Assembly: GCF_009727055.1 (NCBI RefSeq)
Contig: NW_024064645.1
Location: 1 to 64,000 of the forward strand
DNA from: Benincasa hispida
Lineage: Eukaryota > Streptophyta > Magnoliopsida > Cucurbitales > Cucurbitaceae
DNA: 64,000 nt
Reading direction: 5' to 3'
This document shows, piece after piece, positions 12,701-24,944 of the stretch (positions are counted from its first letter, which is position 1; every line of letters starts with the position of its first letter). A model generated the notes under the pieces. It did not search any database. It had not been told where the DNA came from and saw only the letters and a program-made list of their open reading frames with translations. Made by a program: the position numbers and the translations under genes.

Positions 12701-15700
12701 CCATTTGTCCAATTCTTCACCAATTTTCTCACAACAAAATATAAACCAAAACTTCAATCATTGGCTATTTACACAAAATCTCACAAAAATACAAAATCAA
12801 AATCTCTCCTTAAAACTTACCAAAATGATAAATAGCCAAATACAATCATTGGCTATTTACACACACTCAACTACTAACGTACAACCACATTAAAACATTT
12901 AAGTCTTAAGGTTCCCTCGGTGCTTCCACTATTCTCTTTTATTTTTGTTATAATCTATATGCTTTAATTGAAGGGCAATTTTTTTTTTATAAAATAAACA
13001 AAGGTCAAACAATTAACAAGGAGAGTGAGAAAGGAATAAAAATAGAGAAGTGTTAGGTCATAGATTGAAGTAGGGGAGAGAGAAAAGAAATGGAGGAGGG
13101 AGGTGATGGAATATAGAAAAGTCGTAAGAGCATTTTTAACCTTTTAAGGTAAAGGTACTAATGTAACTTATGAAAGTTTAGAGGTATTTTTGCAATGAGG
13201 TATTAACAATTTATGTTCTCAACCGTAAGGGTATCTTTTAACTTTTTTTAAGTTCAAGTATATTTTTTAAACTTTTTAAAGTTCAAGGGTATTTTTGAAA
13301 CAAAACATTAACGATTTTCGTCCAAAACTAACGATCATGGCATCTTTAAACTCTTTTAGGAAGTTCAAGGATATTTTTGAAACATTTGAAAGTTCAAAGA
13401 TACTTTTGACACAAAGTACAAAGTGAAGTTTAAAAAATATACTTGAACTTAAACACTAACGGTTTTCGTCCAAAACTAACGATCATGGCATCTTTAAACT
13501 CTTTTAGGAAGTTTAAGAATATTTTTGAAACATTTGAAAATTCAAAGATATTTTTTACACAAAGTACAAAGTTCAAGGACATTTTTTATGATTTATCCAA
13601 AGAATTTTAAGAAAAACAAGATCTCTTGAAGGAGATCATTGAGAGAGTGAACTTTTTTAAGTATTTATCAGTTTCTTTATAAAATAAAACTTTTAAAATG
13701 GGGTTTGATCTTAAAGCATCGAGGCTCACTTTTTTGTAAAATTTCCAAAATTATCACATACATTCTGTACTGGTCGACGATAACATTGTTTCTCTGTAAT
13801 CTAATCAACAAAGCAGAACTTATGGGACATTTCTCCAAAAGAAAAAAATTCTAGAAAACTGGCAACCAGCAAGAGCGATGGAGATATTCCCGGGAGACTA
13901 CTAGGCTACACTGAAGGTGGTGGCGAATTCGCACTGTATGACCAAACAGTCCATAGATTCTCATTTTTCTTGAAATTCGTATAGAAAAAGATGAGGGAAA
14001 CAATTAGAGGGGAAAAAAAAGAGCAATTTTCCCCTGAACTTTATCTTGACTGTTCGAGATTTTATAGACCATTAGATAAGATGGAGAAATTTATCATTTT
14101 ACTATACCCATATAATTGCTAAGATTACAAAAGTTAAAAACCAAAGTAGAAAGTATGATATATTATTTACAAAAAAAAGTGTTCATTAACAATAATTATA
14201 TACAAAATTTAGCAGATAGCTTAGCATCCAAAATCCATTAATTATTTTAAATTTCAAGAAACCCAAAAGTAGGATCCCAAGCCCCCGGGAGGCTGGAAAT
14301 GTTTCATGTTTAGGGACCTACCTTTAATACAGAGAGGTACGAATCTGACAGGCCTGTGTATTTACCAACCATAGCAATTTTGACCTATATATTTCCAGAA
14401 AAATTTGAATGAATATTTTTTTTTCTTAAAATAAAAAATGGAAGCATATGATAAAGTTCAACAAATGAGATAAGTGCTCAAGACCCACGGAATCATGTAA
14501 TTTATCATATAACCTTGTCCTAGACGTCCATCGATCTAAATCAGGTTCTCCTGCTACACTGGAAATTTGTAAATGTTAGTAGACCGTTTTAATGGAAGTG
14601 CGTTCAAGAGATTCAGACAGATTAGATGCGTTGACTCTAAGATAAAGATTTTATGTCGTCAATGACATTTGTAATACCAACCTGTGAAGATTCAGTCCTT
14701 TTAAGAGTGCAGTATGAGCCTTCTGATCCTGTTGAAGAAAAATGTTCCAGTCTTTCCTCGCATAAAAAGAAATATGACGAAAGAAATCACTTACTCTTAA
14801 TAGCAGAGGAATATGCCAGATATTTGGCACATCATAGAGAGTGATTATATTATCTGCCTGTCAAGAACCCAACTCATTAGAAACAAATGCAAAGCATCAG
14901 ATGACCATGTTGAAGGACATCATCATACTATACAGTACCGGCACATGACAAAATTGAGCAAGTTTTTCCTTAACATTTTCATCGAGTTCCTGTTAAAGCC
15001 AAATAAAGTCAGATCATGAAATAGTTGCAGTCTCAAGCCCCAAAAGAAAGAAGGGAAAGGGAAAACCTTTGTACTGCGGCAAGCTAAAATATTTGGTACC
15101 AATCCCAGGCCTCTTAGACCTCGAACACTATGTTGAGTAGGCTTAGTTTTCTATGGTTCAAAATTAATAAAAATAGTCAGGAAAATCAACAATTATTAAA
15201 ACATAAGCATAAGCGTGTGCTTCATTTTTCTCTCTTTTGTTTGACAGGTAGTACAGTGTGGGTACAAATATGAGTATAGATTTTCCATGCTTACCTGTTC
15301 ACCAACCACATTGAGGACCGGAACAAGGCTAACATGAACCAGGCAGAAATTTCCAGGACCTAAAACGAGGCATGTCAGACAAACTGACAAAGAAGCAGGT
15401 TCCTCCAACAAAATCTAAAGAATATTAACTTGGTTCATCAAACAAACTGATAGATAAACAACTCTGACCTACGTGGTACGAAAATTGGCCAAGTGCTTCA
15501 ATAAATGGCATCGATTCAATATCTCCTGCATGAAGTAAAACAAAAGAGAGGCTAGAGGCTCTCTCCCAATAAAAAATTGGAGTACGTTTCTCAAGAAACA
15601 TTATTTGAACTTATACCTATGGTGCCACCCAATTCAATTACACACACGTCAGCTGGACCTTCTTTACCATCCACTGGTATCATTGCTACACGCTCAATCC

Positions 15701-16800
15701 ATTCTTGAATTGCATCTGTAATGTGTGGAACAACCTAATAAAAATAGAAATGAAATTGACGTACCATTGACATTTGGTTATAGAACCTCAAAAAAAGACA
15801 AAACGAAGTTGTAGCAGACCTGAACAGTCTTCCCTAGGTAATCACCTCTTCTCTCTTTGTCAATCACAGACTGTCAAAATATCAGGGGAGGAAGTAAAAT
15901 TAGTAATGATATAGCTTTAGGCACGACTTCACAAACACAAAGGCGAGTGAGTACAGAAAGCCAATGTACCTGATATATTTTTCCAGTTGTGATGTTGTTA
16001 TCACGAGTTAGCGTGATGTCCAAAAATCGTTCATAGTTTCCAAGGTCCAGGTCAACCTTAAAAAGATAGCCATTCATGTTACACATATGAAATAAAGAAA
16101 TCTCATAGAAGCGCAGAGATTACAATATACAGGCCAGGTTGGGAATCCAACCATGATTAATTATATGTACAAAAAGAATTCAAACAGATCATCAAGCCGC
16201 CAAAACTTCAACTGCATACTCTACTTGATAACATTTAAAATGGAAGTAAAATAAGAAAAAAGTGTTCCCCAACTCACGAATAGAAGAACAAAGCAAGACT
16301 ATTGACTGAAATATATCAAAAAAAGAAAAGAAAAGAAAAAAGAAAAAGAAAAAGAAAAAGAAAAACAGGGCAAGATCTCAAGGGGGTCGGCTTTATATAC
16401 ATAGAAAGACATTCATGAAAAATAATTATTGGACGGTCATACTCGTGCATGCTAAAACAGATAAATGCATCAATTTACCTCGCCACCATCATCCAAGACA
16501 AACACTTCGCCGTGCTCAAAAGGAGACATGGTACCAGCATCCGTGTTTAGATAAGGATCTGCAGATATGAGCAAAACACAGAACAATATTAAAGTACAAA
16601 CACTAAATTAAGCGCCATATATATAAGAAGACAATGCAGATGCAACCGCAAACTGACAAAACATTTCTGACATCTAATATACCAATCTTAATGGAAGTAA
16701 CTCGAAGACCGCAAGCTTTAAGGAGGACACCGATACTACTAGCAGTGACCCCTTTGCCCAGTCCGCTAACAACACCTCCCGTAACCAATACGTACTTCAT
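6721..16800 (-). CDS. CTPS: CTP synthase (glutamine-hydrolysing), 21 coding exons
   Basis: Makes CTP from UTP, ATP and glutamine, the last step of de novo pyrimidine nucleotide synthesis; cytosolic in plants. I traced 21 exons with GT-AG borders: 16683-16800, 16479-16558, 15970-16056, 15820-15870, 15617-15734, 15469-15525, 15295-15359, 15067-15150, 14939-14989, 14795-14857, 14682-14728, 14489-14558, 14322-14384, 8276-8365, 8171-8209, 7843-8070, 7684-7769, 7460-7508, 7291-7371, 7102-7195, 6721-6932. They sum to 1833 nt in phase, 610 residues plus TGA. The N-terminal amidoligase domain starts [17 protein letters not shown] (nucleotide loop, residues 8-17). The C-terminal glutaminase domain has the oxyanion-loop PGGFG (369-373), nucleophile Cys398 in GICLGM and His525/Glu527 in FHPE, so the triad is complete. 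No frameshift or stop was found; it appears functional. The low-complexity C-terminal tail after about residue 545 is usual for plant forms. Confidence 0.95.
10031..10970 (+). mobile_element. LINE 3' end fragment with A-rich tail
   Basis: From about 10385 the plus strand encodes the C-terminal zinc-binding segment of plant LINE ORF2: an [13 protein letters not shown] stretch, then CCILCR and a [11 protein letters not shown] motif, with frameshifts and stops. It ends in an A-rich tail at 10898-10970 of (AAAAAC)-like units. The 5' part is lost, as is usual for LINE insertions. A ~208-bp segment is tandemly duplicated (about 10031-10238 and 10239-10446), both copies carrying the region before the zinc segment. 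Confidence 0.75.
11648..12474. mobile_element. Putative inverted-repeat element with GATACGG ends
   Basis: The left end has repeated GATACGGATAC / GATACGATACG units and the right end has the reverse complement (GTATCCGTATCGTATCC). The interior is AT-rich and non-coding. Both sides are flanked by GCACAA, which may be a target duplication. It looks like a non-autonomous foldback element, but the ends are only approximate. Confidence 0.45.
13306..13573. repeat. Tandem duplication, 148-bp period
   Basis: A ~119-bp block containing TTTTCGTCCAAAACTAACGA occurs at 13306-13424 and again at about 13454-13573 with few differences, separated by AT-rich linker. Non-coding; lies inside the large CTPS intron. 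Confidence 0.75.
16318..16366. repeat. (AAAGA)n microsatellite in CTPS intron 2
   Basis: A run of AAAGA/AAAAGA units within the 16057-16478 intron. A related CTTTT run lies at 17404-17436 upstream of the gene. Confidence 0.85.
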
Positions 16801-16995
16801 ATTCCTCAGGTCCTTAAAATCCGATAGTTGGAAGTAGTCCTGAGGATGTCGAAGAATACAAACAAGGATATAAAGGGTCAGGGAATATTGATATTAGAGA
16901 TATATAATTAGGTTAAGATGGAACGGAGAGATTAACGAGAAATCGACCTCGTTCACAGTGACGATCTTTACAAAGTTCCAGCCCAGCCTCTTACC
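16801..16995 (-). promoter_or_regulatory. CTPS 5' UTR with probable leader intron
   Basis: Upstream of the ATG, 16801-16839 is untranslated and is preceded by a good acceptor (CCTCAG/GACTAC). A matching donor (GCG/GTAAGAGG) lies at 16994, giving a 155-bp leader intron at 16840-16994. The upstream leader exon would begin beyond 16995. This is inferred from splice consensus only; a start site just upstream of 16839 is the alternative. Confidence 0.5.
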
Positions 16996-17134
16996 GCATT
17001 CTTCTTTTGATCGTGCATTTTCTTTCTCTCCAGAAAACTTCCTGGAATTTTTGAAACTCTTTATAGACTATATCTAAAGTCTTCCTCGGAAAAAATATAT
17101 AATGTTTTGGATTATCCTGAAATGATGAATCAAC

Positions 17135-17338
17135 CTAGGAATGGGATAAGCACAAAAGCTGGCGCCCGGCAGGTTGAAGGATAGGACAGGACTCTTCTTC
17201 AAATTCGAAACAAAGAAGATTGTTCAAATAGCCGTATCTGGATTTTTCTAAAGCCTCTGAAAGCCCTTCCCTCCTGGCTCCAGTGCCTCCCTTGCTCTTC
17301 TCTCTTCGGCGGCGGGTGGCTGAGGACGAAGAACTCAC
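17135..17338 (-). other. 67-codon open frame upstream of CTPS
   Basis: A short frame beginning MSSSSSATRRRREK, basic at its start, ends with a stop at 17135. It lies where the CTPS leader exon could extend, so it may be an upstream ORF, or chance. I recognise no domain. Confidence 0.2.
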
Positions 17339-17789
17339 TTCAACGAAGAAAAATTACGTATAATTACGTATAAATATGAGACGCGAGAAAACATCAAGTT
17401 TTTACATTTTCTTTTTCTTTTTCTTTTTCTTTCTCTTTCCCACTCTTGTGTGTATTTAATAATTCAACTTCAATTCGGTGCAACTATTTTTCAAAAAAAA
17501 AAAAGGAAAAAGAAAAGTGCATCGTGTGTTTTATTTTCTAAGTACAGTATTTCAAGATTTTTTTTGAAACAGAAATGCACTAACCCAAACAACACTGCCA
17601 ACAAACGTGTAAACCGTCAACCCCTTCCAGAATAAGGAAAAGAATAAAAGACCCATGACACTCGAATCAGGGAAGTCAAATAAGCTATACGGCCTACTTT
17701 GTTTTCCTGTTTATGAATCTTATAAAAATGATAGATATTGATAGAAGAAAGAGGTTAAAGCCCTTTTTAAGAAAAAAAGAAAAAAAGGA
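17339..17789. other. Intergenic, upstream of CTPS
   Basis: AT-rich with pyrimidine runs; no coding features seen. It probably contains the CTPS promoter, but I see no distinctive core element. Confidence 0.3.
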
Positions 17790-17945
17790 CAATAACTATT
17801 TCAAATAAATCAAGATCCAAATAGTTCAGCAATATAACCATGCAACTTCCTACGATGGGCTTCCCAAGCTGATCAAGAAGAATCCATCCCAAACCTTCTA
17901 TTTGATGTGACTCTAACCAACTCTCATCCACATTGAGCTTCCAAT
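17790..17945 (-). pseudogene. RNase H-like (LINE type) domain scrap
   Basis: The minus strand reads about 50 codons with WKLNVDESW and a GLGWILLD segment, the start of the RNase H-like domain found at the end of many plant LINE ORF2 proteins. There is no start and no continuation. A short relic. Confidence 0.55.
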
Positions 17946-18008
17946 AGCTCTCCTCAAGAGTTTTTCACCCACTCGTCTCAAGACGAAGTATGGAAGGGGA
18001 AAGGGGAA

Positions 18009-20003
18009 TGATAGTTTTAACAAGCATGCAGCAGAAGAAAGCATAATCATTAAACACTTTAATTCATCAATTTTAACTTCAAATTAAGCATGTTCATCAA
18101 ATGAAAAGAGGGTTTCAGTAAATATCTTTGAAAACTCTCTTCAATTCACAAACTCAACTGCATTCTTCTCCTCTACTGGTCATGAACCACCACAAGATTT
18201 TTCTCACTATCCTCTAAGAACCTTAGATTGAATTGTAGGACTTGAAATGAGTTGACATTGAGGGAATTAAGAGGAAAACATCACTGGTTTTTCAGCTATG
18301 AAGATGAAGAACCCTTTCTTCATCAGCTTTTCCTTATTCAGATTTCAAAATTGCATGTCCATTTCCAGCTGAAATGAGTTGAATTTCATTAACTTCAGTC
18401 ATGCAAACACAAACCATGCCAAAAGGACAGCTCCTACTTGGTTTAACTTAGTGGATTTAGGTGAGTTGTGTGGGAAAAACCTACTTAAATTGGGCTTTCC
18501 AAATTTTAGACATTTAATAATCAATTTTAATAATCAATTCTTTTTAAATCGATTTTAAAATCAATCAATTTGGATTTTCATTAAAATCCAGTTTTAATCT
18601 AATTTTTCAAAAATTAAATTAAACAAAATTGATTTTCTAAATTTGAATTTTCACAAAATCTAAATTTTCAATTTTAAATTTAGTTGATTTAATTAATTAA
18701 ACAATTTTATTAATTTTATTAATTTAATATCACATATAAAATTAATATACACCAATTCCACAATCATGAATCTCTATTCATAAAATTTGATATTTAAATC
18801 AAATTTAAATATCAACCTATTCTCCAATGTCGTTCAATTCTATAGTTAAACGAGTAATTATATCACTATATAACTATTAATTTCCTTAAATCGAATTTGA
18901 ACGTTTCAAATTAATTCATCATGCTATTCTAAGGTATATTCCGTTTGTGAGCTAGTAGGGGGACCTAATGAACCTACAGATCATGCGCTCAACGATCCGA
19001 GAGTGATCAGCTAAACTCTTTAAACCGAATTAATCCCTATTCGTTAACTATCGGGTCACTCCATTAAAATCCAATAGTTGCATTTCCCTCACTTTAGATA
19101 TATTGTGTCCACTCGATATAACCATGATTAGTAAGTTAATCCTTCACAGGTTGTTTCATAATAACGGCTGGTTCAATAGTTGTTTTACCCCCGAGATTAC
19201 CTCTTGTTCCTTAAGCCCCATTGATCCTCTAATGAACAATTGATTTGAGATCCAATCAACAAATCGAGTTCCTATCAGGCCACTGAGAAAGTGGGGCCCC
19301 TTATTTAAGACCTTGAATCAACACTTAAGGGAACAACCTCTCTACTATCCTTAAAAGTGGGTAGGAGCGAATTCCATCTTGCACCCTATGTCCCCAACTA
19401 TCTACCCGGTCTTACCCCTAAAATAGGAGGTTTATTGAGTCGGTACTGTTGAATCAACCATTACACATGCAAATCTAAGGATAATCCTGAATAAATAGGA
19501 ATTCATAGTTAGCTCAGGATTAAGGTTAAGTTACCTAGGTCATCGCTTTGAAATAGTCAGTCTTAAATAGTAAACAACATTATAAAGTAAGAACAACTTA
19601 TTTCTTGGTTCGATCTTGTGCAAACTCATTGCACAGGATGCCTCCACTCCTCATGTCACTACATGAACGAATCAGGATCACTTCGTTTGTAGCATTTTAC
19701 AACAAACTGTAACAACTACAGAGTGGGCCACATCCAATAGTGTTACCAGAATAAGGTACCCAACCTTATTCGTATACTATAGATCATTTTAGCTAATTGC
19801 TCAAACTTGATCCATTTTTATGTCTCCACATAAAGTTCAAGTATTCATGTAATAGCCATGGATCTTAGTTTATTGGATTTAGTTTTTACAAGTGCAATTT
19901 ACATATTCAACAATAGTTTTATTGAATAAATATCAATAATATCTTCATTGATAATAGAATATGTTTAATATTACAAACTGCAAGTTTTAGGACATACAAC
20001 CCA
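18009..20003 (-). mobile_element. 3' LTR of Copia element II
   Basis: In minus orientation it begins with a (TG→TT) GGGTTGTATGTCCTAAAAC stretch near 20003 and contains the mid-LTR module shared by the other LTRs of this window (ATCATT…CAAACTTGATCC, TAGTTAGCTCAGGATTAAGG, GGAGCGAATTCCATCTTG). It lies directly downstream of Copia II RNase H, as expected for the 3' LTR. The far end near 18009 is approximate. Confidence 0.65.
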
Positions 20004-21765
20004 AAAAACTTCTACTTGGACTAAAACTACAGTGGATTTACATATATATAAATATATAAAATGTTGAGTAATGAGAGAATAAATACAATAAACTAGGGCA
20101 TCAGATACCAAGTATTTCTCCCACTTACCCTAATACTATTTATCTCATAGTCCTAGTCCTACTAGGTGACCCTTGAACACTTTAGCTGGGAGGGCCTTTG
20201 CAAATGGGTCGGCTAAGTTGTCTTCGGAGGCTATCTGTGTGACTATTATGTCTCCTCTATGTATTATCTCCCTAATGAGATGGTACTTTCGTTCGATGTG
20301 CTTCCACGTTTGTGGCTTCATGGTTCTTTAGAGTTGGCAATTGCTCCACTGTTATTACAATACAAAGTGATTGGCAGATGCATATTTGGAACGACTTGCA
20401 AATCGGTCAAGAACTTTCTGAGCCACACTGCTTCTTTAGCTACTTCACTTGCAACTACATACTCAGCTTCCATTGTGGAGTCAGCAATACAACTTTATTT
20501 GATACTCCCATACTATTTCTCCTCCATTCAGAGTGAATATGGACCCCGAAGTTGATTTCCTAGAATCCACATATGTTTGGAAGTCAGAATCATCGTATCC
20601 AGTAAGGATCAGATCCTTAGCACCATACGTGAGCACATAATCCCTCGTTCTTCGAAGATACTTGAGGATGTTTTTAATGGTAGTTCAATGATCATATCCA
20701 GGATTGGGCAAATATTTGCTGACTATTCCAATCACATAACATATGTGGGACGAGTACACAACATGGCATACATTAAATCCCTACTGCTGATACATATGGA
20801 ATTCGTTTCATAACTTCAACCTCTTGAGGTGTCTTAGGAGATTGTTCCTTAGACAGATGAATTCCATGTCTGAAATGCAACATACCTCTCTTGGAATCTT
20901 ACATTTTATATCTAGACAACATCTTATCTATATAAAATGCCTGAGATGAGGCTATTGTTCTATTTTTGCGGTTCCGAACGATTTGGATCCTAAGAACCTA
21001 CTGCGCTTCTCCTAAATCCTTCATTTGGAATTACGTAGCTAGCCATCTCTTAACGTAAGCTAGAAATTATACTTAATTTCCAATTAGTAGAATATTATCA
21101 ACATATATAACCAGAAAAGTAACAATTTTGTTAACGATCTTCTTACATACACAAGGTTCATCAACATTCTGTTCAAAGCCAAAAGATTTGATTGTAGTGT
21201 TAAATCTTATATTCAAGGATCTAGATGTTTATTTTAACCCATAAATGGATCTTTTAAGTTTACAAACCTTTTGCTCTTGACTCTATTCAATGAACCCTTC
21301 TAGTTGAGACATGAAAATACTTTCATCAAGATGGCCATTCAAAAATTTTGTCTTGACGTCCATTTTCCATATTTCATAGTCATAATATGCAGCAATGAAT
21401 AAAAGTATTCCTATCAATTTTATCATGGCAACAGGAGAGAAGGTTTCTTCATAGTCTACCCTCTCTTTTTGAGTAAAACCTTTTGCCACGAGTCTAGCTT
21501 TCTAGGTTTGCACTTTACCAGTTTGATCTCACTTTCTCTTGTAGATCCACTTACAACCAATTGGTTTAACCCCATCTGGTTGATCTACAAGTTCTTAGAT
21601 GGAATTGAAGTACATTGACTCCATTTCTAGGTTCGTGGCTTTAATCCACTAGTCTCTATTCACATCTTCCATTGCCTATTTGGAAGACAATAGATCTTCT
21701 AAGCCATCATCTGGTATAATGACTCGAGTTTCTGTTAAACCCATGTAACGGTCAGGCTGTTGAAT
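20004..21765 (-). mobile_element. Copia element II, reverse transcriptase and RNase H remnant
   Basis: The minus strand contains a decayed Copia pol. At 21283-21489 there is an RT start (ERVDYEETFSPVAM, then MDVKTKFLNGHL). At 20590-20700 there is KNILKYLRRTRDY, and at 20160-20380 the end of RNase H (HIERKYHLIREI, ADPFAKAL). Frameshifts and stops break it throughout. The 5' half (gag, integrase) is absent because an LTR in opposite orientation starts at 21766. Confidence 0.85.
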
Positions 21766-22565
21766 TGTTAGGGATGTCCTAAAACCCGCAGTTTGTAATT
21801 CGTGTTAAACATTCTATTTATCAATAAAATATTATTGAGTATTTTATTCAATAAAGTTGTTGATATTGCATTCTATTATGAAAATCTAATAAACAAACTC
21901 ATGGCTATAGTATGAATACTTTAACTTTATGTGGTGACATAAATAGGATCAAGTTATAGTATATAGCCTAAATGGTCTATAAGTATATGGATGAAGTTGG
22001 GTGTCTCATCCTGGTAACACTATTGGATGCGGCCCATTTTGTATACTGATACAAATGATGTGATCCACAAATCATTCATGTAGAAGCATGTGAGTGGGGG
22101 CATCCTATGCAATGAGTTTGCATAATACTGGACTTCAAAATAGTCACTTTTCTGTATAACGACCGTTTACTGTTAAAACTGACTATTTCAAATTAAAATG
22201 ACCTAGGGCAACTCGATATGAACTAACTATGAACTTTTGTTTATTTCGGGATTATCCTTTGATCTGCATAAGTGAGAGTAGTCCAACAACACTGCTCAAT
22301 AAGCCTCCCATTTTGGGGATAAGACCGGGTAGATAGCTGAGGACATAGCTATACAAGATAGAATTCACTCCTATCCGACTTAGGGTTAGCATATAAGTTG
22401 TTCTCTTAAGTGTTAATGCCTAGTCTTGAACAACGGCGCCCCACGCCCTCTTGGTAGAGAAGGATATGATTTATAAATGTTATTATAAATCAGTTGTTCA
22501 ATAGAGGGTCAGTGGGAGCTTAAGGTACAATATGTATTTACAGGAGTAAAACGATAGCTTTGACC
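21766..22565 (+). mobile_element. LTR fragment, plus orientation
   Basis: Starts TGTTAGGGATGTCCTAAAAC in the middle of Copia II and carries the shared mid-LTR module in order on the plus strand (ATCCTGGTAACACTATTGGATG, ATGCAATGAGTTTGCATAA, CACAAGATAG-like, GAATTCACTCCTATC, GAGGGTCAGTGG). It loses similarity near 22565. No body follows on the plus strand, so it is a truncated or solo LTR. Confidence 0.65.
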
Positions 22566-23285
22566 TACTTGGTTGCATGATCTAGTGTTTTCTTCTCTTG
22601 CTGCTAACGGCAACTCCTTACCACCTTAGTCTTGAGGTGTCTCCTCCTACTTTAACCAATACATAAGCTCCATTTGCATGTCTTCTTGTGTGTCCACCTC
22701 ATTTGCTTGAAGCCCAAGACATCTCTTTAGTCTTTCCACTTGCCCGGATGAGTTGTAACCCAACCTTGCTCTCCAAGTTTCCCCATTACATCGCATCTCC
22801 CTTCTTGATCGCATGCCTTGGCCATCACCCTTAGCCATCGTGTGTAAGTAACTCCATAGTCATTGCCCATTTCATCCCCATGCCCGGTGTGACAACACCT
22901 AACCCATTGCCTCTCTAAGCCATCGCCCAAAGTTGTCCCTTGCATCGCACGGCATGCAGTCCTTCGGCCATCGCTTGTGTGCCTAGCCCTTTCCTCACAC
23001 CCGCCTCACCTATGGTCGGACATTGCCTTAACTTACCTAGTTTGGCACTTCCATCACCCTACTCCCGAGCTAACGCTAGTTCTCCCAGCTATCGCGTAGC
23101 AAGGCTTTCATTCATCGCCCTTTCATGGCTATCGCTAAAGGCTAACCTCAAGTTACATCACCGAGGACATTACTCGGCCATCGCGCACCCTTATGCTATC
23201 GCATATTCCATGGTGTGCGATGTCCTCACTTCTCGCATGGCCCTATTGATGCTTGATTTTACGAAGTGGAAATGTGGATGATATG
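22566..23285. other. Unassigned region rich in CCATCGC motifs
   Basis: About 700 bp, unusually C-rich for this window, with at least eight irregularly spaced (C/T)(C/T)ATCGC motifs. A 113-codon plus-strand frame (22940-23281) crosses it but has no recognisable domain. It abuts the end of the Athila-like LTR and may be an internal or target retroelement segment. Confidence 0.3.
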
Positions 23286-24929
23286 CGATTGTGAAATTGC
23301 GTTGTGCACTCAAGTTTCCTCAGCGGAATCCAAGTGTAAATTCCTTTGAGTTTCCTGGTAAGTCCAAGATCGAACACAGGGACTTGTGAAAATAGATTGC
23401 GTTGGTAGTTTTTATGAAAGCCTTGCGGTAACCGAATAAATAAATTGTTGGTATTGTTGATTGCGTTGATAAAAAAAAAATTAAATAAACAAATGCAGTG
23501 GAGTTTGAAAAGAGTTGGTAAACGGGAGATGCGATGAATATGCGGTGAACAGGTTGAGAAGGGTTTCAGCTAATACTTCCTAGAATGCGTTCATGCTTTA
23601 CGATCATGCAACATGCATACAATAGTAAACCACCTCTCGATGTGAATGCTACGGCTTCTAATGCTAGAACGCATGCGATATATGCGATGATTCTATAGGG
23701 CCTACACATAAGCCTCTATTCTTATTTATGCGATGACAGGATAGCACACACATAAATAAGGGGACCACATAATATCATTCCTATCTTTAGGATGCATGCG
23801 ATGCAAGTTGACAAACAGAGCTTATCTCTAAGTCTCTATCTCTTGTTTATGTAGTTCTAATCTTGCTCTCTCGAGTCCAGATTCTAACCTAGCTCTCTTG
23901 AGACATTAGGTTCTTTCTTTAGACTCTCTCTCGAGTAACTCTAAAGGGTATTTTGCACAGCATAAAACAAGACAATCACAAGCAATGAACTTCCTAGGTC
24001 ATGTTAGCTTAATTCTTCTCAACCCATTCGACTAGTTTAGCTACTCATACATATTAAGAGAGTGAACAGATGTAGAGATAGAACTTCCATTGTATAAATA
24101 TGAAGATGAAGTACAAAATAACAATGCAAGTATAGAATAAAGAGCCTGGTAGCAATCTCTTGTTGCCAGGCGTTTACATTGTTTTTCTACTCATGCTCAA
24201 AAGATAATCTCACTTTTGCGAGAGTCGGCCCGCTCTCTGCCTCTATGCCCCAAGGTTTTCTCTCGAGTTGCCCTGGGCGATCTCCAGCGTCACCACTCTT
24301 CTCTTGCTCTGCCTTAAAATAGAAGAAAACTATGAACAAGGACGTGCAAACTTGTGGAACAAAGAATAGCTGAACTTGTTAACTGATCAACCCCTTTTCT
24401 GAAGAATGCCTTGGTATTTATAGAGAATCGATGGTGAAAGGCGGCTTCTCTCTCATGGTTGTACAGATGGGACGGCTTTAATTCCTGACTGATGCGTCGA
24501 ATATTTGTCACCGAAAAGCTGAATATACTTTGTGACCGTTATCGGCTGTCAACTTAATTCGGATTCGACTGTCATCAGCTTTCTGTCCCATCGCGATTAA
24601 TTAGCCTTTCACCCAGATGCGCCCACCATGTTGTGCTAACCAAGTTGCAATGATCCTTCTCGGGCGAGTGTTTGCGAACACAATCATCGCAAAGCCTTGC
24701 GGTGAGGTTGCGCTTGACTGATGATTTCCTATGATCGCAATTCTTGCATTGTGTCAATGCATATTCTCACAAAAATACAAAAATCAACTGTTCTACTGCG
24801 ATGAACACATGCGGCCACAATATTATGAAATCGATACTTAATGGACGCAAATTAACATATTTTATCAATGCAATCCAACATTTTTTAAGAACTTAGCACT
24901 ATGATAACGTGCATTTCTGCCCGTTATCA
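23285..24929 (-). mobile_element. 3' LTR of Athila-like element I
   Basis: In minus orientation it starts TGATAACGGGCAGAAATGC at 24929 directly after a polypurine tract and ends around 23285, after the CCCTGTGTTCGATCTTGGAC stretch typical near the end of Athila/Tat-type LTRs. Length is about 1.65 kb. The end point is approximate. Confidence 0.7.
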
Positions 24930-24944
24930 CACCCCCAAATTTAA
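24930..24944 (-). promoter_or_regulatory. Polypurine tract of Athila-like element I
   Basis: Reads TAAATTTGGGGGTG on the minus strand immediately before the LTR start, the expected plus-strand primer for reverse transcription. Confidence 0.7.

Larger units (their letters stand above)
8366..14321. other. 5.96-kb CTPS intron 13 (repeat-filled)
   Basis: Every other CTPS intron I traced is a few hundred bases or less; this one is 5956 bp. It carries a (TA)n run at 8622-8650, a (TG)n run at 8675-8692, an (AAT)n run near 9577-9597, a LINE 3' end with A-rich tail, a GATACGG-rich inverted-repeat element and a 148-bp tandem duplication. The flanking exons join in phase, so it is presumably spliced. 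The rest (about 8700-10030, 11000-11640, 12480-13300, 13575-14320) is AT-rich with nothing I can assign. Confidence 0.85.

Noticed and set aside
22647..23281. Overlapping frames of 63-113 codons on both strands near 22.6-23.3 kb
   Set aside because: No domain or splice evidence; long frames are favoured by the locally higher GC content.
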